A DNA stretch of 64,000 bases from Auanema rhodensis (Eukaryota; Nematoda; Chromadorea; Rhabditida; Rhabditidae), in assembly GCA_964057225.1 (NCBI GenBank), contig OZ059895.1, forward strand, positions 20,098,688-20,162,687. The letters are read 5' to 3'. Under the pieces are notes generated by a model. The model was not told the DNA's origin and did not search any database. It worked only from the letters and a program-made list of their open reading frames with translations. The translations under genes were made by a program, and so were the position numbers. Below, one piece after another: positions 38,957-52,293 of this stretch (the first letter of the stretch is position 1; each line of letters opens with the position of its first letter).

Positions 38957-40008
38957 TATTGAGCGTTTCTCAATGTAGTATAGTGCATTCGATGCGGATT
39001 TTTAAGCTGCGTCGATCTGTGTTATCAGATTTGCGCTAGCTTAAAAATGCACCGAGATATCAACTGATATATGTTCACACTTATATCCTCGATTTTCACC
39101 CTGAAGAAATTATTTTTTCGTTGAATAACATTGTCCATCGTCTTTGCCTTGAAAAAAGGAATCTAAAAACATCTACTTCTTGCTAAATTATTTTGAAATT
39201 TTTCGAAAAAATTTTTGTCAAAATGTTTTTGGAAGCAATGTTGAGTGTACATGGAAACTCAACATACACTAATGCATCATTTTTCAAACGATCATAACTA
39301 ATTTTTGTATTGAGCGTTTCTCAATGTAGTATAGTGCATTCGATGCGGATTTTTAAGCTGCGTCGATCTGTGTTATCAGATTTGCGCTAGCTTAAAAATG
39401 CACCGAGATATCAACTGATATATGTTCACACTTATATCCTCGATTTTCACCCTGAAGAAATTATTTTTTCGTTGAATAACATTGTCCATCGTCTTTGCCT
39501 TGAAAAAAGGAATCTAAAAACATCTACTTCTTGCTAAATTATTTTGAAATTTTTCGAAAAAATTTTTGTCAAAATGTTTTTGGAAGCAATGTTGAGTGTA
39601 CATGGAAACTCAACATACACTAATGCATCATTTTTCAAACGATCATAACTAATTTTTGTATTGAGCGTTTCTCAATGTAGTATAGTGCATTCGATGCGGA
39701 TTTTTAAGCTGCGTCGATCTGTGTTATCAGATTTGCTCTAGCTTAAAAATGCACCGAGATATCAACCGATATATGTTCACACTTATATCCTCGATTTTCA
39801 CCCTGAAGAAATTATTTTTTCGTTGAATAACATTGTCCATCGTCTTTGCCTTGAAAAAGGAATCTAAAAACATCTACTTCTTGCTAAATTATTTTGAAAT
39901 TTTTCGAAAAAATTTTTGTCAAAATGTTTTTGGAAGCAATGTTGAGTGTACATGGAAACTCAACATACACTAATGCATCATTTTTCAAACGATCATAACT
40001 AATTTTTG
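38957..40008 (+). repeat. Three monomers; the last (39659-40008) is 350 bp
   Basis: Plain G79 units at 38957 and 39308, then a T79 unit at 39659 with a private T-to-C (AACCGATAT) and one A missing from the A-run before GGAATC. The same A loss occurs in the unit at 60367. Confidence 0.85.
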
Positions 40009-41412
40009 TATTGAGCGTTTCTCAATGTAGTATAGTGCATTCGATGCGGATTTTTAAGCTGCGTCGATCTGTGTTATCAGATTTGCGCTAGCTTAAAAAT
40101 GCACCGAGATATCAACTGATATATGTTCACACTTATATCCTCGATTTTCACCCTGAAGAAATTATTTTTTCGTTGAATAACATTGTCCATCGTCTTTGCC
40201 TTGAAAAAAGGAATCTAAAAACATCTACTTCTTGCTAAATTATTTTGAAATTTTTCGAAAAAATTTTTGTCAAAATGTTTTTGGAAGCAATGTTGAGTGT
40301 ACATGGAAACTCAACATACACTAATGCATCATTTTTCAAACGATCATAACTAATTTTTGTATTAAGCGTTTCTCAATGTAGTATAGTGCATTCGATGCGG
40401 ATTTTTAAGCTGCGTCGATCTGTGTTATCAGATTTGCTCTAGCTTAAAAATGCACCGAGATATCAACTGATATATGTTCACACTTATATCCTCGATTTTC
40501 ACCCTGAAGAAATTATTTTTTCGTTGAATAACATTGTCCATCGTCTTTGCCTTGAAAAAAGGAATCTAAAAACATCTACTTCTTGCTAAATTATTTTGAA
40601 ATTTTTCGAAAAAATTTTTGTCAAAATGTTTTTGGAAGCAATGTTGAGTGTACATGGAAACTCAACATACACTAATGCATCATTTTTCAAACGATCATAA
40701 CTAATTTTTGTATTGAGCGTTTCTCAATGTAGTATAGTGCATTCGATGCGGATTTTTAAGCTGCGTCGATCTGTGTTATCAGATTTGCGCTAGCTTAAAA
40801 ATGCACCGAGATATCAACTGATATATGTTCACACTTATATCCTCGATTTTCACCCTGAAGAAATTATTTTTTCGTTGAATAACATTGTCCATCGTCTTTG
40901 CCTTGAAAAAAGGAATCTAAAAACATCTACTTCTTGCTAAATTATTTTGAAATTTTTCGAAAAAATTTTTGTCAAAATGTTTTTGGAAGCAATGTTGAGT
41001 GTACATGGAAACTCAACATACACTAATGCATCATTTTTCAAACGATCATAACTAATTTTTGTATTAAGCGTTTCTCAATGTAGTATAGTGCATTCGATGC
41101 GGATTTTTAAGCTGCGTCGATCTGTGTTATCAGATTTGCTCTAGCTTAAAAATGCACCGAGATATCAACTGATATATGTTCACACTTATATCCTCGATTT
41201 TCACCCTGAAGAAATTATTTTTTCGTTGAATAACATTGTCCATCGTCTTTGCCTTGAAAAAAGGAATCTAAAAACATCTACTTCTTGCTAAATTATTTTG
41301 AAATTTTTCGAAAAAATTTTTGTCAAAATGTTTTTGGAAGCAATGTTGAGTGTACATGGAAACTCAACATACACTAATGCATCATTTTTCAAACGATCAT
41401 AACTAATTTTTG
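40009..41412 (+). repeat. Dimer HOR, two copies: G79 then A5/T79
   Basis: Units at 40009 (G79) and 40360 (A5/T79) are repeated at 40711 and 41062. The period is 702 bp. Confidence 0.75.
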
Positions 41413-41763
41413 TATTGAGCGTTTCTCGATGTAGTATAGTGCATTCGATGCGGATTTTTAAGCTGCGTCGATCTGTGTTATCAGATTTGCGCTAGCTTAA
41501 AAATGCACCGAGATATCAACTGATATAAGTTCACACTTAGATCCTCGATTTTCACCCTGAAGAATTAATTTTTTCGTTGAATAACAATGTCCATCGTCTT
41601 TGCCTTGAAAAAAGGAATCTAAAAACATCTACTTCTTGCTAAATTATTTTGAAATTTTTCGAAAAAATTTTTGTCAAAATGTTTTTGGAAGCAATGTTGA
41701 GTGTACATGGAAACTCAACATACACTAATGCATCATTTTTCAAACGATCATAACTAATTTTTG
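41413..41763 (+). repeat. Mosaic monomer: C-haplotype up to site 175, then G203
   Basis: Has G16, A116, G128, T153, A155 and A175 but ends with GGAATC (G203) instead of the A203 or C202 normally linked to the C-haplotype. The switch lies between unit positions 175 and 203 (41587-41615). Confidence 0.82.
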
Positions 41764-42114
41764 TATTGAGCGTTTCTCGATGTAGTATAGTGCATTCGAT
41801 GCGGATTTTTAAGCTGCGTCGATCTGTGTTATCAGATTTGCGCTAGCTTAAAAATGCACCGAGATATCAACTGATATATGTTCACACTTATATCCTCGAT
41901 TTTCACCCTGAAGAAATTATTTTTTCGTTGAATAACATTGTCCATCGTCTTTGCCTTGAAAAAAGGAATCTAAAAACATCTACTTCTTGCTAAATTATTT
42001 TGAAATTTTTCGAAAAAATTTTTGTCAAAATGTTTTTGGAAGCAATGTTGAGTGTACATGGAAACTCAACATACACTAATGCATCATTTTTCAAACGATC
42101 ATAACTAATTTTTG
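41764..42114 (+). repeat. G16 monomer without the C-haplotype
   Basis: G16/G79/T116/G203, directly after the mosaic unit at 41413. The pair could be complementary traces of exchange between G16/C-haplotype and plain units. Confidence 0.8.
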
Positions 42115-43167
42115 TATTGAGCGTTTCTCAATGTAGTATAGTGCATTCGATGCGGATTTTTAAGCTGCGTCGATCTGTGTTATCAGATTTGCGCTAGCTT
42201 AAAAATGCACCGAGATATCAACTGATATATGTTCACACTTATATCCTCGATTTTCACCCTGAAGAAATTATTTTTTCGTTGAATTACATTGTCCATCGTC
42301 TTTGCCTTGAAAAAAGGAATCTAAAAACATCTACTTCTTGCTAAATTATTTTGAAATTTTTCGAAAAAATTTTTGTCAAAATGTTTTTGGAAGCAATGTT
42401 GAGTGTACATGGAAACTCAACATACACTAATGCATCATTTTTCAAACGATCATAACTAATTTTTGTATTAAGCGTTTCTCAATGTAGTATAGTGCATTCG
42501 ATGCGGATTTTTAAGCTGCGTCGATCTGTGTTATCAGATTTGCTCTAGCTTAAAAATGCACCGAGATATCAACTGATATATGTTCACACTTATATCCTCG
42601 ATTTTCACCCTGAAGAAATTATTTTTTCGTTGAATAACATTGTCCATCGTCTTTGCCTTGAAAAAAGGAATCTAAAAACATCTACTTCTTGCTAAATTAT
42701 TTTGAAATTTTTCGAAAAAATTTTTGTCAAAATGTTTTTGGAAGCAATGTTGAGTGTACATGGAAACTCAACATACACTAATGCATCATTTTTCAAACGA
42801 TCATAACTAATTTTTGTATTGAGCGTTTCTCGATGTAGTATAGTGCATTCGATGCGGATTTGTAAGCTGCGTCGATCTGTGTTATCAGATTTGCGCTAGC
42901 TTAAAAATGCACCGAGATATCAACTGATATAAGTTCACACTTAGATCCTCGATTTTCACCCTGAAGAATTAATTTTTTCGTTGAATAACAATGTCCATCG
43001 TCTTTGCCTTGAAAAAAGAAATCTAAAAACATCTACTTCTTGCTAAATTATTTTGAAATTTTTCGAAAAAATTTTTGTCAAAATGTTTTTGGAAGCAATG
43101 TTGAGTGTACATGGAAACTCAACATACACTAATGCATCATTTTTCAAACGATCATAACTAATTTTTG
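42115..43167 (+). repeat. Trimer block T171 / A5-T79 / G16-C-haplotype, distant copy
   Basis: Units at 42115 (A171T), 42466 (A5/T79) and 42817 (G16/C-haplotype/A203, with a private T-to-G giving GATTTGTAAG). The order is that of 29830-30882, exactly 12285 bp (35 monomers) upstream. Confidence 0.8.
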
Positions 43168-44922
43168 TATTGAGCGTTTCTCAATGTAGTATAGTGCATT
43201 CGATGCGGATTTTTAAGCTGCGTCGATCTGTGTTATCAGATTTGCGCTAGCTTAAAAATGCACCGAGATATCAACTGATATATGTTCACACTTATATCCT
43301 CGATTTTCACCCTGAAGAAATTATTTTTTCGTTGAATAACATTGTCCATCGTCTTTGCCTTGAAAAAAGGAATCTAAAAACATCTACTTCTTGCTAAATT
43401 ATTTTGAAATTTTTCGAAAAAATTTTTGTCAAAATGTTTTTGGAAGCAATGTTGAGTGTACATGGAAACTCAACATACACTAATGCATCATTTTTCAAAC
43501 GATCATAACTAATTTTTGTATTGAGCGTTTCTCAATGTAGTATAGTGCATTCGATGCGGATTTTTAAGCTGCGTCGATCTGTGTTATCAGATTTGCGCTA
43601 GCTTAAAAATGCACCGAGATATCAACTGATATATGTTCACACTTATATCCTCGATTTTCACCCTGAAGAAATTATTTTTTCGTTGAATAACATTGTCCAT
43701 CGTCTTTGCCTTGAAAAAAGGAATCTAAAAACATCTACTTCTTGCTAAATTATTTTGAAATTTTTCGAAAAAATTTTTGTCAAAATGTTTTTGGAAGCAA
43801 TGTTGAGTGTACATGGAAACTCAACATACACTAATGCATCATTTTTCAAACGATCATAACTAATTTTTGTATTGAGCGTTTCTCAATGTAGTATAGTGCA
43901 TTCGATGCGGATTTTTAAGCTGCGTCGATCTGTGTTATCAGATTTGCGCTAGCTTAAAAATGCACCGAGATATCAACTGATATATGTTCACACTTATATC
44001 CTCGATTTTCACCCTGAAGAAATTATTTTTTCGTTGAATAACATTGTCCATCGTCTTTGCCTTGAAAAAAGGAATCTAAAAACATCTACTTCTTGCTAAA
44101 TTATTTTGAAATTTTTCGAAAAAATTTTTGTCAAAATGTTTTTGGAAGCAATGTTGAGTGTACATGGAAACTCAACATACACTAATGCATCATTTTTCAA
44201 ACGATCATAACTAATTTTTGTATTGAGCGTTTCTCAATGTAGTATAGTGCATTCGATGCGGATTTTTAAGCTGCGTCGATCTGTGTTATCAGATTTGCGC
44301 TAGCTTAAAAATGCACCGAGATATCAACTGATATATGTTCACACTTATATCCTCGATTTTCACCCTGAAGAAATTATTTTTTCGTTGAATAACATTGTCC
44401 ATCGTCTTTGCCTTGAAAAAAGGAATCTAAAAACATCTACTTCTTGCTAAATTATTTTGAAATTTTTCGAAAAAATTTTTGTCAAAATGTTTTTGGAAGC
44501 AATGTTGAGTGTACATGGAAACTCAACATACACTAATGCATCATTTTTCAAACGATCATAACTAATTTTTGTATTGAGCGTTTCTCAATGTAGTATAGTG
44601 CATTCGATGCGGATTTTTAAGCTGCGTCGATCTGTGTTATCAGATTTGCGCTAGCTTAAAAATGCACCGAGATATCAACTGATATATGTTCACACTTATA
44701 TCCTCGATTTTCACCCTGAAGAAATTATTTTTTCGTTGAATAACATTGTCCATCGTCTTTGCCTTGAAAAAAGGAATCTAAAAACATCTACTTCTTGCTA
44801 AATTATTTTGAAATTTTTCGAAAAAATTTTTGTCAAAATGTTTTTGGAAGCAATGTTGAGTGTACATGGAAACTCAACATACACTAATGCATCATTTTTC
44901 AAACGATCATAACTAATTTTTG
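43168..44922 (+). repeat. Run of five plain monomers
   Basis: Units at 43168, 43519, 43870, 44221 and 44572 are all G5/A16/G79/T116/G203 with no difference that I noticed. This is the most uniform stretch in the window. Confidence 0.85.
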
Positions 44923-45273
44923 TATTGAGCGTTTCTCAATGTAGTATAGTGCATTCGATGCGGATTTTTAAGCTGCGTCGATCTGTGTTATCAGATTTGC
45001 TCTAGCTTAAAAATGCACCGAGATATCAACTGATATATGTTCACACTTATATCCTCGATTTTCACCCTGAAGAAATTATTTTTTCGTTGAATAACATTGT
45101 CCATCGTCTTTGCCTTGAAAAAAGGAATCTAAAAACATCTACTTCTTGCTAAATTATTTTGAAATTTTTCGAAAAAATTTTTGTCAAAATGTTTTTGGAA
45201 GCAATGTTGAGTGTACATGGAAACTCAACATACACTAATGCATCATTTTTCAAACGATCATAACTAATTTTTG
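44923..45273 (+). repeat. T79 monomer between the uniform run and the trimer repeats
   Basis: Ordinary G5/T79/G203 unit. Confidence 0.85.
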
Positions 45274-46326
45274 TATTGAGCGTTTCTCAATGTAGTATAG
45301 TGCATTCGATGCGGATTTTTAAGCTGCGTCGATCTGTGTTATCAGATTTGCGCTAGCTTAAAAATGCACCGAGATATCAACTGATATATGTTCACACTTA
45401 TATCCTCGATTTTCACCCTGAAGAAATTATTTTTTCGTTGAATAACATTGTCCATCGTCTTTGCCTTGAAAAAAGGAATCTAAAAACATCTACTTCTTGC
45501 TAAATTATTTTGAAATTTTTCGAAAAAATTTTTGTCAAAATGTTTTTGGAAGCAATGTTGAGTGTACATGGAAACTCAACATACACTAATGCATCATTTT
45601 TCAAACGATCATAACTAATTTTTGTATTAAGCGTTTCTCAATGTAGTATAGTGCATTCGATGCGGATTTTTAAGCTGCGTCGATCTGTGTTATCAGATTT
45701 GCTCTAGCTTAAAAATGCACCGAGATATCAACTGATATATGTTCACACTTATATCCTCGATTTTCACCCTGAAGAAATTATTTTTTCGTTGAATAACATT
45801 GTCCATCGTCTTTGCCTTGAAAAAAGGAATCTAAAAACATCTACTTCTTGCTAAATTATTTTGAAATTTTTCGAAAAAATTTTTGTCAAAATGTTTTTGG
45901 AAGCAATGTTGAGTGTACATGGAAACTCAACATACACTAATGCATCATTTTTCAAACGATCATAACTAATTTTTGTATTAAGCGTTTCTCAATGTAGTAT
46001 AGTGCATTCGATGCGGATTTTTAAGCTGCGTCGATCTGTGTTATCAGATTTGCTCTAGCTTAAAAATGCACCGAGATATCAACTGATATATGTTCACACT
46101 TATATCCTCGATTTTCACCCTGAAGAAATTATTTTTTCGTTGAATAACATTGTCCATCGTCTTTGCCTTGAAAAAAGGAATCTAAAAACATCTACTTCTT
46201 GCTAAATTATTTTGAAATTTTTCGAAAAAATTTTTGTCAAAATGTTTTTGGAAGCAATGTTGAGTGTACATGGAAACTCAACATACACTAATGCATCATT
46301 TTTCAAACGATCATAACTAATTTTTG
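45274..46326 (+). repeat. Trimer HOR G79 / A5-T79 / A5-T79, copy 1
   Basis: Units 45274, 45625 and 45976. A single G5/T79 unit (46327-46677) separates this copy from the next. Confidence 0.78.
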
Positions 46327-46677
46327 TATTGAGCGTTTCTCAATGTAGTATAGTGCATTCGATGCGGATTTTTAAGCTGCGTCGATCTGTGTTATCAGAT
46401 TTGCTCTAGCTTAAAAATGCACCGAGATATCAACTGATATATGTTCACACTTATATCCTCGATTTTCACCCTGAAGAAATTATTTTTTCGTTGAATAACA
46501 TTGTCCATCGTCTTTGCCTTGAAAAAAGGAATCTAAAAACATCTACTTCTTGCTAAATTATTTTGAAATTTTTCGAAAAAATTTTTGTCAAAATGTTTTT
46601 GGAAGCAATGTTGAGTGTACATGGAAACTCAACATACACTAATGCATCATTTTTCAAACGATCATAACTAATTTTTG
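46327..46677 (+). repeat. Interposed G5/T79 monomer
   Basis: Breaks the trimer period between 46326 and 46678. It could be a remnant of an unequal exchange. Confidence 0.8.
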
Positions 46678-48783
46678 TATTGAGCGTTTCTCAATGTAGT
46701 ATAGTGCATTCGATGCGGATTTTTAAGCTGCGTCGATCTGTGTTATCAGATTTGCGCTAGCTTAAAAATGCACCGAGATATCAACTGATATATGTTCACA
46801 CTTATATCCTCGATTTTCACCCTGAAGAAATTATTTTTTCGTTGAATAACATTGTCCATCGTCTTTGCCTTGAAAAAAGGAATCTAAAAACATCTACTTC
46901 TTGCTAAATTATTTTGAAATTTTTCGAAAAAATTTTTGTCAAAATGTTTTTGGAAGCAATGTTGAGTGTACATGGAAACTCAACATACACTAATGCATCA
47001 TTTTTCAAACGATCATAACTAATTTTTGTATTAAGCGTTTCTCAATGTAGTATAGTGCATTCGATGCGGATTTTTAAGCTGCGTCGATCTGTGTTATCAG
47101 ATTTGCTCTAGCTTAAAAATGCACCGAGATATCAACTGATATATGTTCACACTTATATCCTCGATTTTCACCCTGAAGAAATTATTTTTTCGTTGAATAA
47201 CATTGTCCATCGTCTTTGCCTTGAAAAAAGGAATCTAAAAACATCTACTTCTTGCTAAATTATTTTGAAATTTTTCGAAAAAATTTTTGTCAAAATGTTT
47301 TTGGAAGCAATGTTGAGTGTACATGGAAACTCAACATACACTAATGCATCATTTTTCAAACGATCATAACTAATTTTTGTATTAAGCGTTTCTCAATGTA
47401 GTATAGTGCATTCGATGCGGATTTTTAAGCTGCGTCGATCTGTGTTATCAGATTTGCTCTAGCTTAAAAATGCACCGAGATATCAACTGATATATGTTCA
47501 CACTTATATCCTCGATTTTCACCCTGAAGAAATTATTTTTTCGTTGAATAACATTGTCCATCGTCTTTGCCTTGAAAAAAGGAATCTAAAAACATCTACT
47601 TCTTGCTAAATTATTTTGAAATTTTTCGAAAAAATTTTTGTCAAAATGTTTTTGGAAGCAATGTTGAGTGTACATGGAAACTCAACATACACTAATGCAT
47701 CATTTTTCAAACGATCATAACTAATTTTTGTATTGAGCGTTTCTCAATGTAGTATAGTGCATTCGATGCGGATTTTTAAGCTGCGTCGATCTGTGTTATC
47801 AGATTTGCGCTAGCTTAAAAATGCACCGAGATATCAACTGATATATGTTCACACTTATATCCTCGATTTTCACCCTGAAGAAATTATTTTTTCGTTGAAT
47901 AACATTGTCCATCGTCTTTGCCTTGAAAAAAGGAATCTAAAAACATCTACTTCTTGCTAAATTATTTTGAAATTTTTCGAAAAAATTTTTGTCAAAATGT
48001 TTTTGGAAGCAATGTTGAGTGTACATGGAAACTCAACATACACTAATGCATCATTTTTCAAACGATCATAACTAATTTTTGTATTAAGCGTTTCTCAATG
48101 TAGTATAGTGCATTCGATGCGGATTTTTAAGCTGCGTCGATCTGTGTTATCAGATTTGCTCTAGCTTAAAAATGCACCGAGATATCAACTGATATATGTT
48201 CACACTTATATCCTCGATTTTCACCCTGAAGAAATTATTTTTTCGTTGAATAACATTGTCCATCGTCTTTGCCTTGAAAAAAGGAATCTAAAAACATCTA
48301 CTTCTTGCTAAATTATTTTGAAATTTTTCGAAAAAATTTTTGTCAAAATGTTTTTGGAAGCAATGTTGAGTGTACATGGAAACTCAACATACACTAATGC
48401 ATCATTTTTCAAACGATCATAACTAATTTTTGTATTAAGCGTTTCTCAATGTAGTATAGTGCATTCGATGCGGATTTTTAAGCTGCGTCGATCTGTGTTA
48501 TCAGATTTGCTCTAGCTTAAAAATGCACCGAGATATCAACTGATATATGTTCACACTTATATCCTCGATTTTCACCCTGAAGAAATTATTTTTTCGTTGA
48601 ATAACATTGTCCATCGTCTTTGCCTTGAAAAAAGGAATCTAAAAACATCTACTTCTTGCTAAATTATTTTGAAATTTTTCGAAAAAATTTTTGTCAAAAT
48701 GTTTTTGGAAGCAATGTTGAGTGTACATGGAAACTCAACATACACTAATGCATCATTTTTCAAACGATCATAACTAATTTTTG
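46678..48783 (+). repeat. Trimer HOR G79 / A5-T79 / A5-T79, copies 2 and 3
   Basis: Units 46678, 47029, 47380 and then 47731, 48082, 48433 have the same class order with a 1053-bp period. The last two units also begin the long-range duplication. Confidence 0.8.
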
Positions 48784-49134
48784 TATTGAGCGTTTCTCGA
48801 TGTAGTATAGTGCATTCGATGCGGATTTTTAAGCTGCGTCGATCTGTGTTATCAGATTTGCGCTAGCTTAAAAATGCACCGAGATATCAACTGATATAAG
48901 TTCACACTTAGATCCTCGATTTTCACCCTGAAGAATTAATTTTTTCGTTGAATAACAATGTCCATCGTCTTTGCCTTGAAAAAACAAATCTAAAAACATC
49001 TACTTCTTGCTAAATTATTTTGAAATTTTTCGAAAAAATTTTTGTCAAAATGTTTTTGGAAGCAATGTTGAGTGTACATGGAAACTCAACATACACTAAT
49101 GCATCATTTTTCAAACGATCATAACTAATTTTTG

Positions 49135-49836
49135 TATTGAGCGTTTCTCAATGTAGTATAGTGCATTCGATGCGGATTTTTAAGCTGCGTCGATCTGTGT
49201 TATCAGATTTGCGCTAGCTTAAAAATGCACCGAGATATCAACTGATATATGTTCACACTTATATCCTCGATTTTCACCCTGAAGAAATTATTTTTTCGTT
49301 GAATAACATTGTCCATCGGCTTTGCCTTGAAAAAAGGAATCTAAAAACATCTACTTCTTGCTAAATTATTTTGAAATTTTTCGAAAAAATTTTTGTCAAA
49401 ATGTTTTTGGAAGCAATGTTGAGTGTACATGGAAACTCAACATACACTAATGCATCATTTTTCAAACGATCATAACTAATTTTTGTATTGAGCGTTTCTC
49501 AATGTAGTATAGTGCATTCGATGCGGATTTTTAAGCTGCGTCGATCTGTGTTATCAGATTTGCGCTAGCTTAAAAATGCACCGAGATATCAACTGATATA
49601 TGTTCACACTTATATCCTCGATTTTCACCCTGAAGAAATTATTTTTTCGTTGAATAACATTGTCCATCGGCTTTGCCTTGAAAAAAGGAATCTAAAAACA
49701 TCTACTTCTTGCTAAATTATTTTGAAATTTTTCGAAAAAATTTTTGTCAAAATGTTTTTGGAAGCAATGTTGAGTGTACATGGAAACTCAACATACACTA
49801 ATGCATCATTTTTCAAACGATCATAACTAATTTTTG
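49135..49836 (+). repeat. Tandem monomer pair sharing G185
   Basis: Both units read CATCGGCTTTG. The right copy of the long duplication has only one G185 unit (59665), so this looks like a single-monomer duplication in the left copy or a loss in the right. Confidence 0.82.
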
Positions 49837-51942
49837 TATTGAGCGTTTCTCAATGTAGTATAGTGCATTCGATGCGGATTTTTAAGCTGCGTCGATCTGT
49901 GTTATCAGATTTGCGCTAGCTTAAAAATGCACCGAGATATCAACTGATATATGTTCACACTTATATCCTCGATTTTCACCCTGAAGAAATTATTTTTTCG
50001 TTGAATAACATTGTCCATCGTCTTTGCCTTGAAAAAAGGAATCTAAAAACATCTACTTCTTGCTAAATTATTTTGAAATTTTTCGAAAAAATTTTTGTCA
50101 AAATGTTTTTGGAAGCAATGTTGAGTGTACATGGAAACTCAACATACACTAATGCATCATTTTTCAAACGATCATAACTAATTTTTGTATTGAGCGTTTC
50201 TCAATGTAGTATAGTGCATTCGATGCGGATTTTTAAGCTGCGTCGATCTGTGTTATCAGATTTGCTCTAGCTTAAAAATGCACCGAGATATCAACTGATA
50301 TATGTTCACACTTATATCCTCGATTTTCACCCTGAAGAAATTATTTTTTCGTTGAATAACATTGTCCATCGTCTTTGCCTTGAAAAAAGGAATCTAAAAA
50401 CATCTACTTCTTGCTAAATTATTTTGAAATTTTTCGAAAAAATTTTTGTCAAAATGTTTTTGGAAGCAATGTTGAGTGTACATGGAAACTCAACATACAC
50501 TAATGCATCATTTTTCAAACGATCATAACTAATTTTTGTATTGAGCGTTTCTCAATGTAGTATAGTGCATTCGATGCGGATTTTTAAGCTGCGTCGATCT
50601 GTGTTATCAGATTTGCGCTAGCTTAAAAATGCACCGAGATATCAACTGATATATGTTCACACTTATATCTTCGATTTTCACCCTGAAGAAATTATTTTTT
50701 CGTTGAATAACATTGTCCATCGTCTTTGTCTTGAAAAAAGGAATCTAAAAACATCTACTTCTTGCTAAATTATTTTGAAATTTTTCGAAAAAATTTTTGT
50801 CAAAATGTTTTTGGAAGCAATGTTGAGTGTACATGGAAACTCAACATACACTAATGCATCATTTTTCAAACGATCATAACTAATTTTTGTATTAAGCGTT
50901 TCTCAATGTAGTATAGTGCATTCGATGCGAATTTTTCAGCTGCGTCGATCTGTGTTATCAGATTTGCTCTAGCTTAAAAATGCACCGAGATATCAACTGA
51001 TATATGTTCACACTTATATCCTCGATTTTCACCCTGAAGAAATTATTTTTTCGTTGAATAACATTGTCCATCGTCTTTGCCTTGAAAAAAGGAATCTAAA
51101 AACATCTACTTCTTGCTAAATTATTTTGAAATTTTTCGAAAAAATTTTTGTCAAAATGTTTTTGGAAGCAATGTTGAGTGTACATGGAAACTCAACATAC
51201 ACTAATGCATCATTTTTCAAACGATCATAACTAATTTTTGTATTAAGCGTTTCTCAATGTAGTATAGTGCATTCGATGCGGATTTTTAAGCTGCGTCGAT
51301 CTGTGTTATCAGATTTGCTCTAGCTTAAAAATGCACCGAGATATCAACTGATATATGTTCACACTTATATCCTCGATTTTCACCCTGAAGAAATTATTTT
51401 TTCGTTGAATAACATTGTCCATCGTCTTTGCCTTGAAAAAAGGAATCTAAAAACATCTACTTCTTGCTAAATTATTTTGAAATTTTTCGAAAAAATTTTT
51501 GTCAAAATGTTTTTGGAAGCAATGTTGAGTGTACATGGAAACTCAACATACACTAATGCATCATTTTTCAAACGATCATAACTAATTTTTGTATTAAGCG
51601 TTTCTCAATGTAGTATAGTGCATTCGATGCGGATTTTTAAGCTGCGTCGATCTGTGTTATCAGATTTGCTCTAGCTTAAAAATGCACCGAGATATCAACT
51701 GATATATGTTCACACTTATATCCTCGATTTTCACCCTGAAGAAATTTTTTTTTCGTTGAATAACATTGTCCATCGTCTTTGCCTTGAAAAAAGGAATCTA
51801 AAAACATCTACTTCTTGCTAAATTATTTTGAAATTTTTCGAAAAAATTTTTGTCAAAATGTTTTTGGAAGCAATGTTGAGTGTACATGGAAACTCCACAT
51901 ACACTAATGCATCATTTTTCAAACGATCATAACTAATTTTTG

Positions 51943-52293
51943 TATTGAGCGTTTCTCGATGTAGTATAGTGCATTCGATGCGGATTTTTAAGCTGCGTCG
52001 ATCTGTGTTATCAGATTTGCGCTAGCTTAAAAATGCACCGAGATATCAACTGATATAAGTTCACACTTAGATCCTCGATTTTCACCCTGAAGAAATTATT
52101 TTTTCGTTGAATAACATTGTCCATCGTCTTTGCCTTGAAAAAAGGAATCTAAAAACATCTACTTCTTGCTAAATTATTTTGAAATTTTTCGAAAAAATTT
52201 TTGTCAAAATGTTTTTGGAAGCAATGTTGAGTGTACATGGAAACTCCACATACACTAATGCATCATTTTTCAAACGATCATAACTAATTTTTG
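51943..52293 (+). repeat. Chimeric monomer, unequal-crossover product (one-unit shift)
   Basis: The left part matches the next unit (G16, A116, G128). The right part matches the previous unit (A153, T155, T175, G203 and the rare C305 shared only with 51592). The switch lies between unit positions 128 and 153, i.e. 52070-52095. The right copy of the long duplication lacks this unit. Confidence 0.85.
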
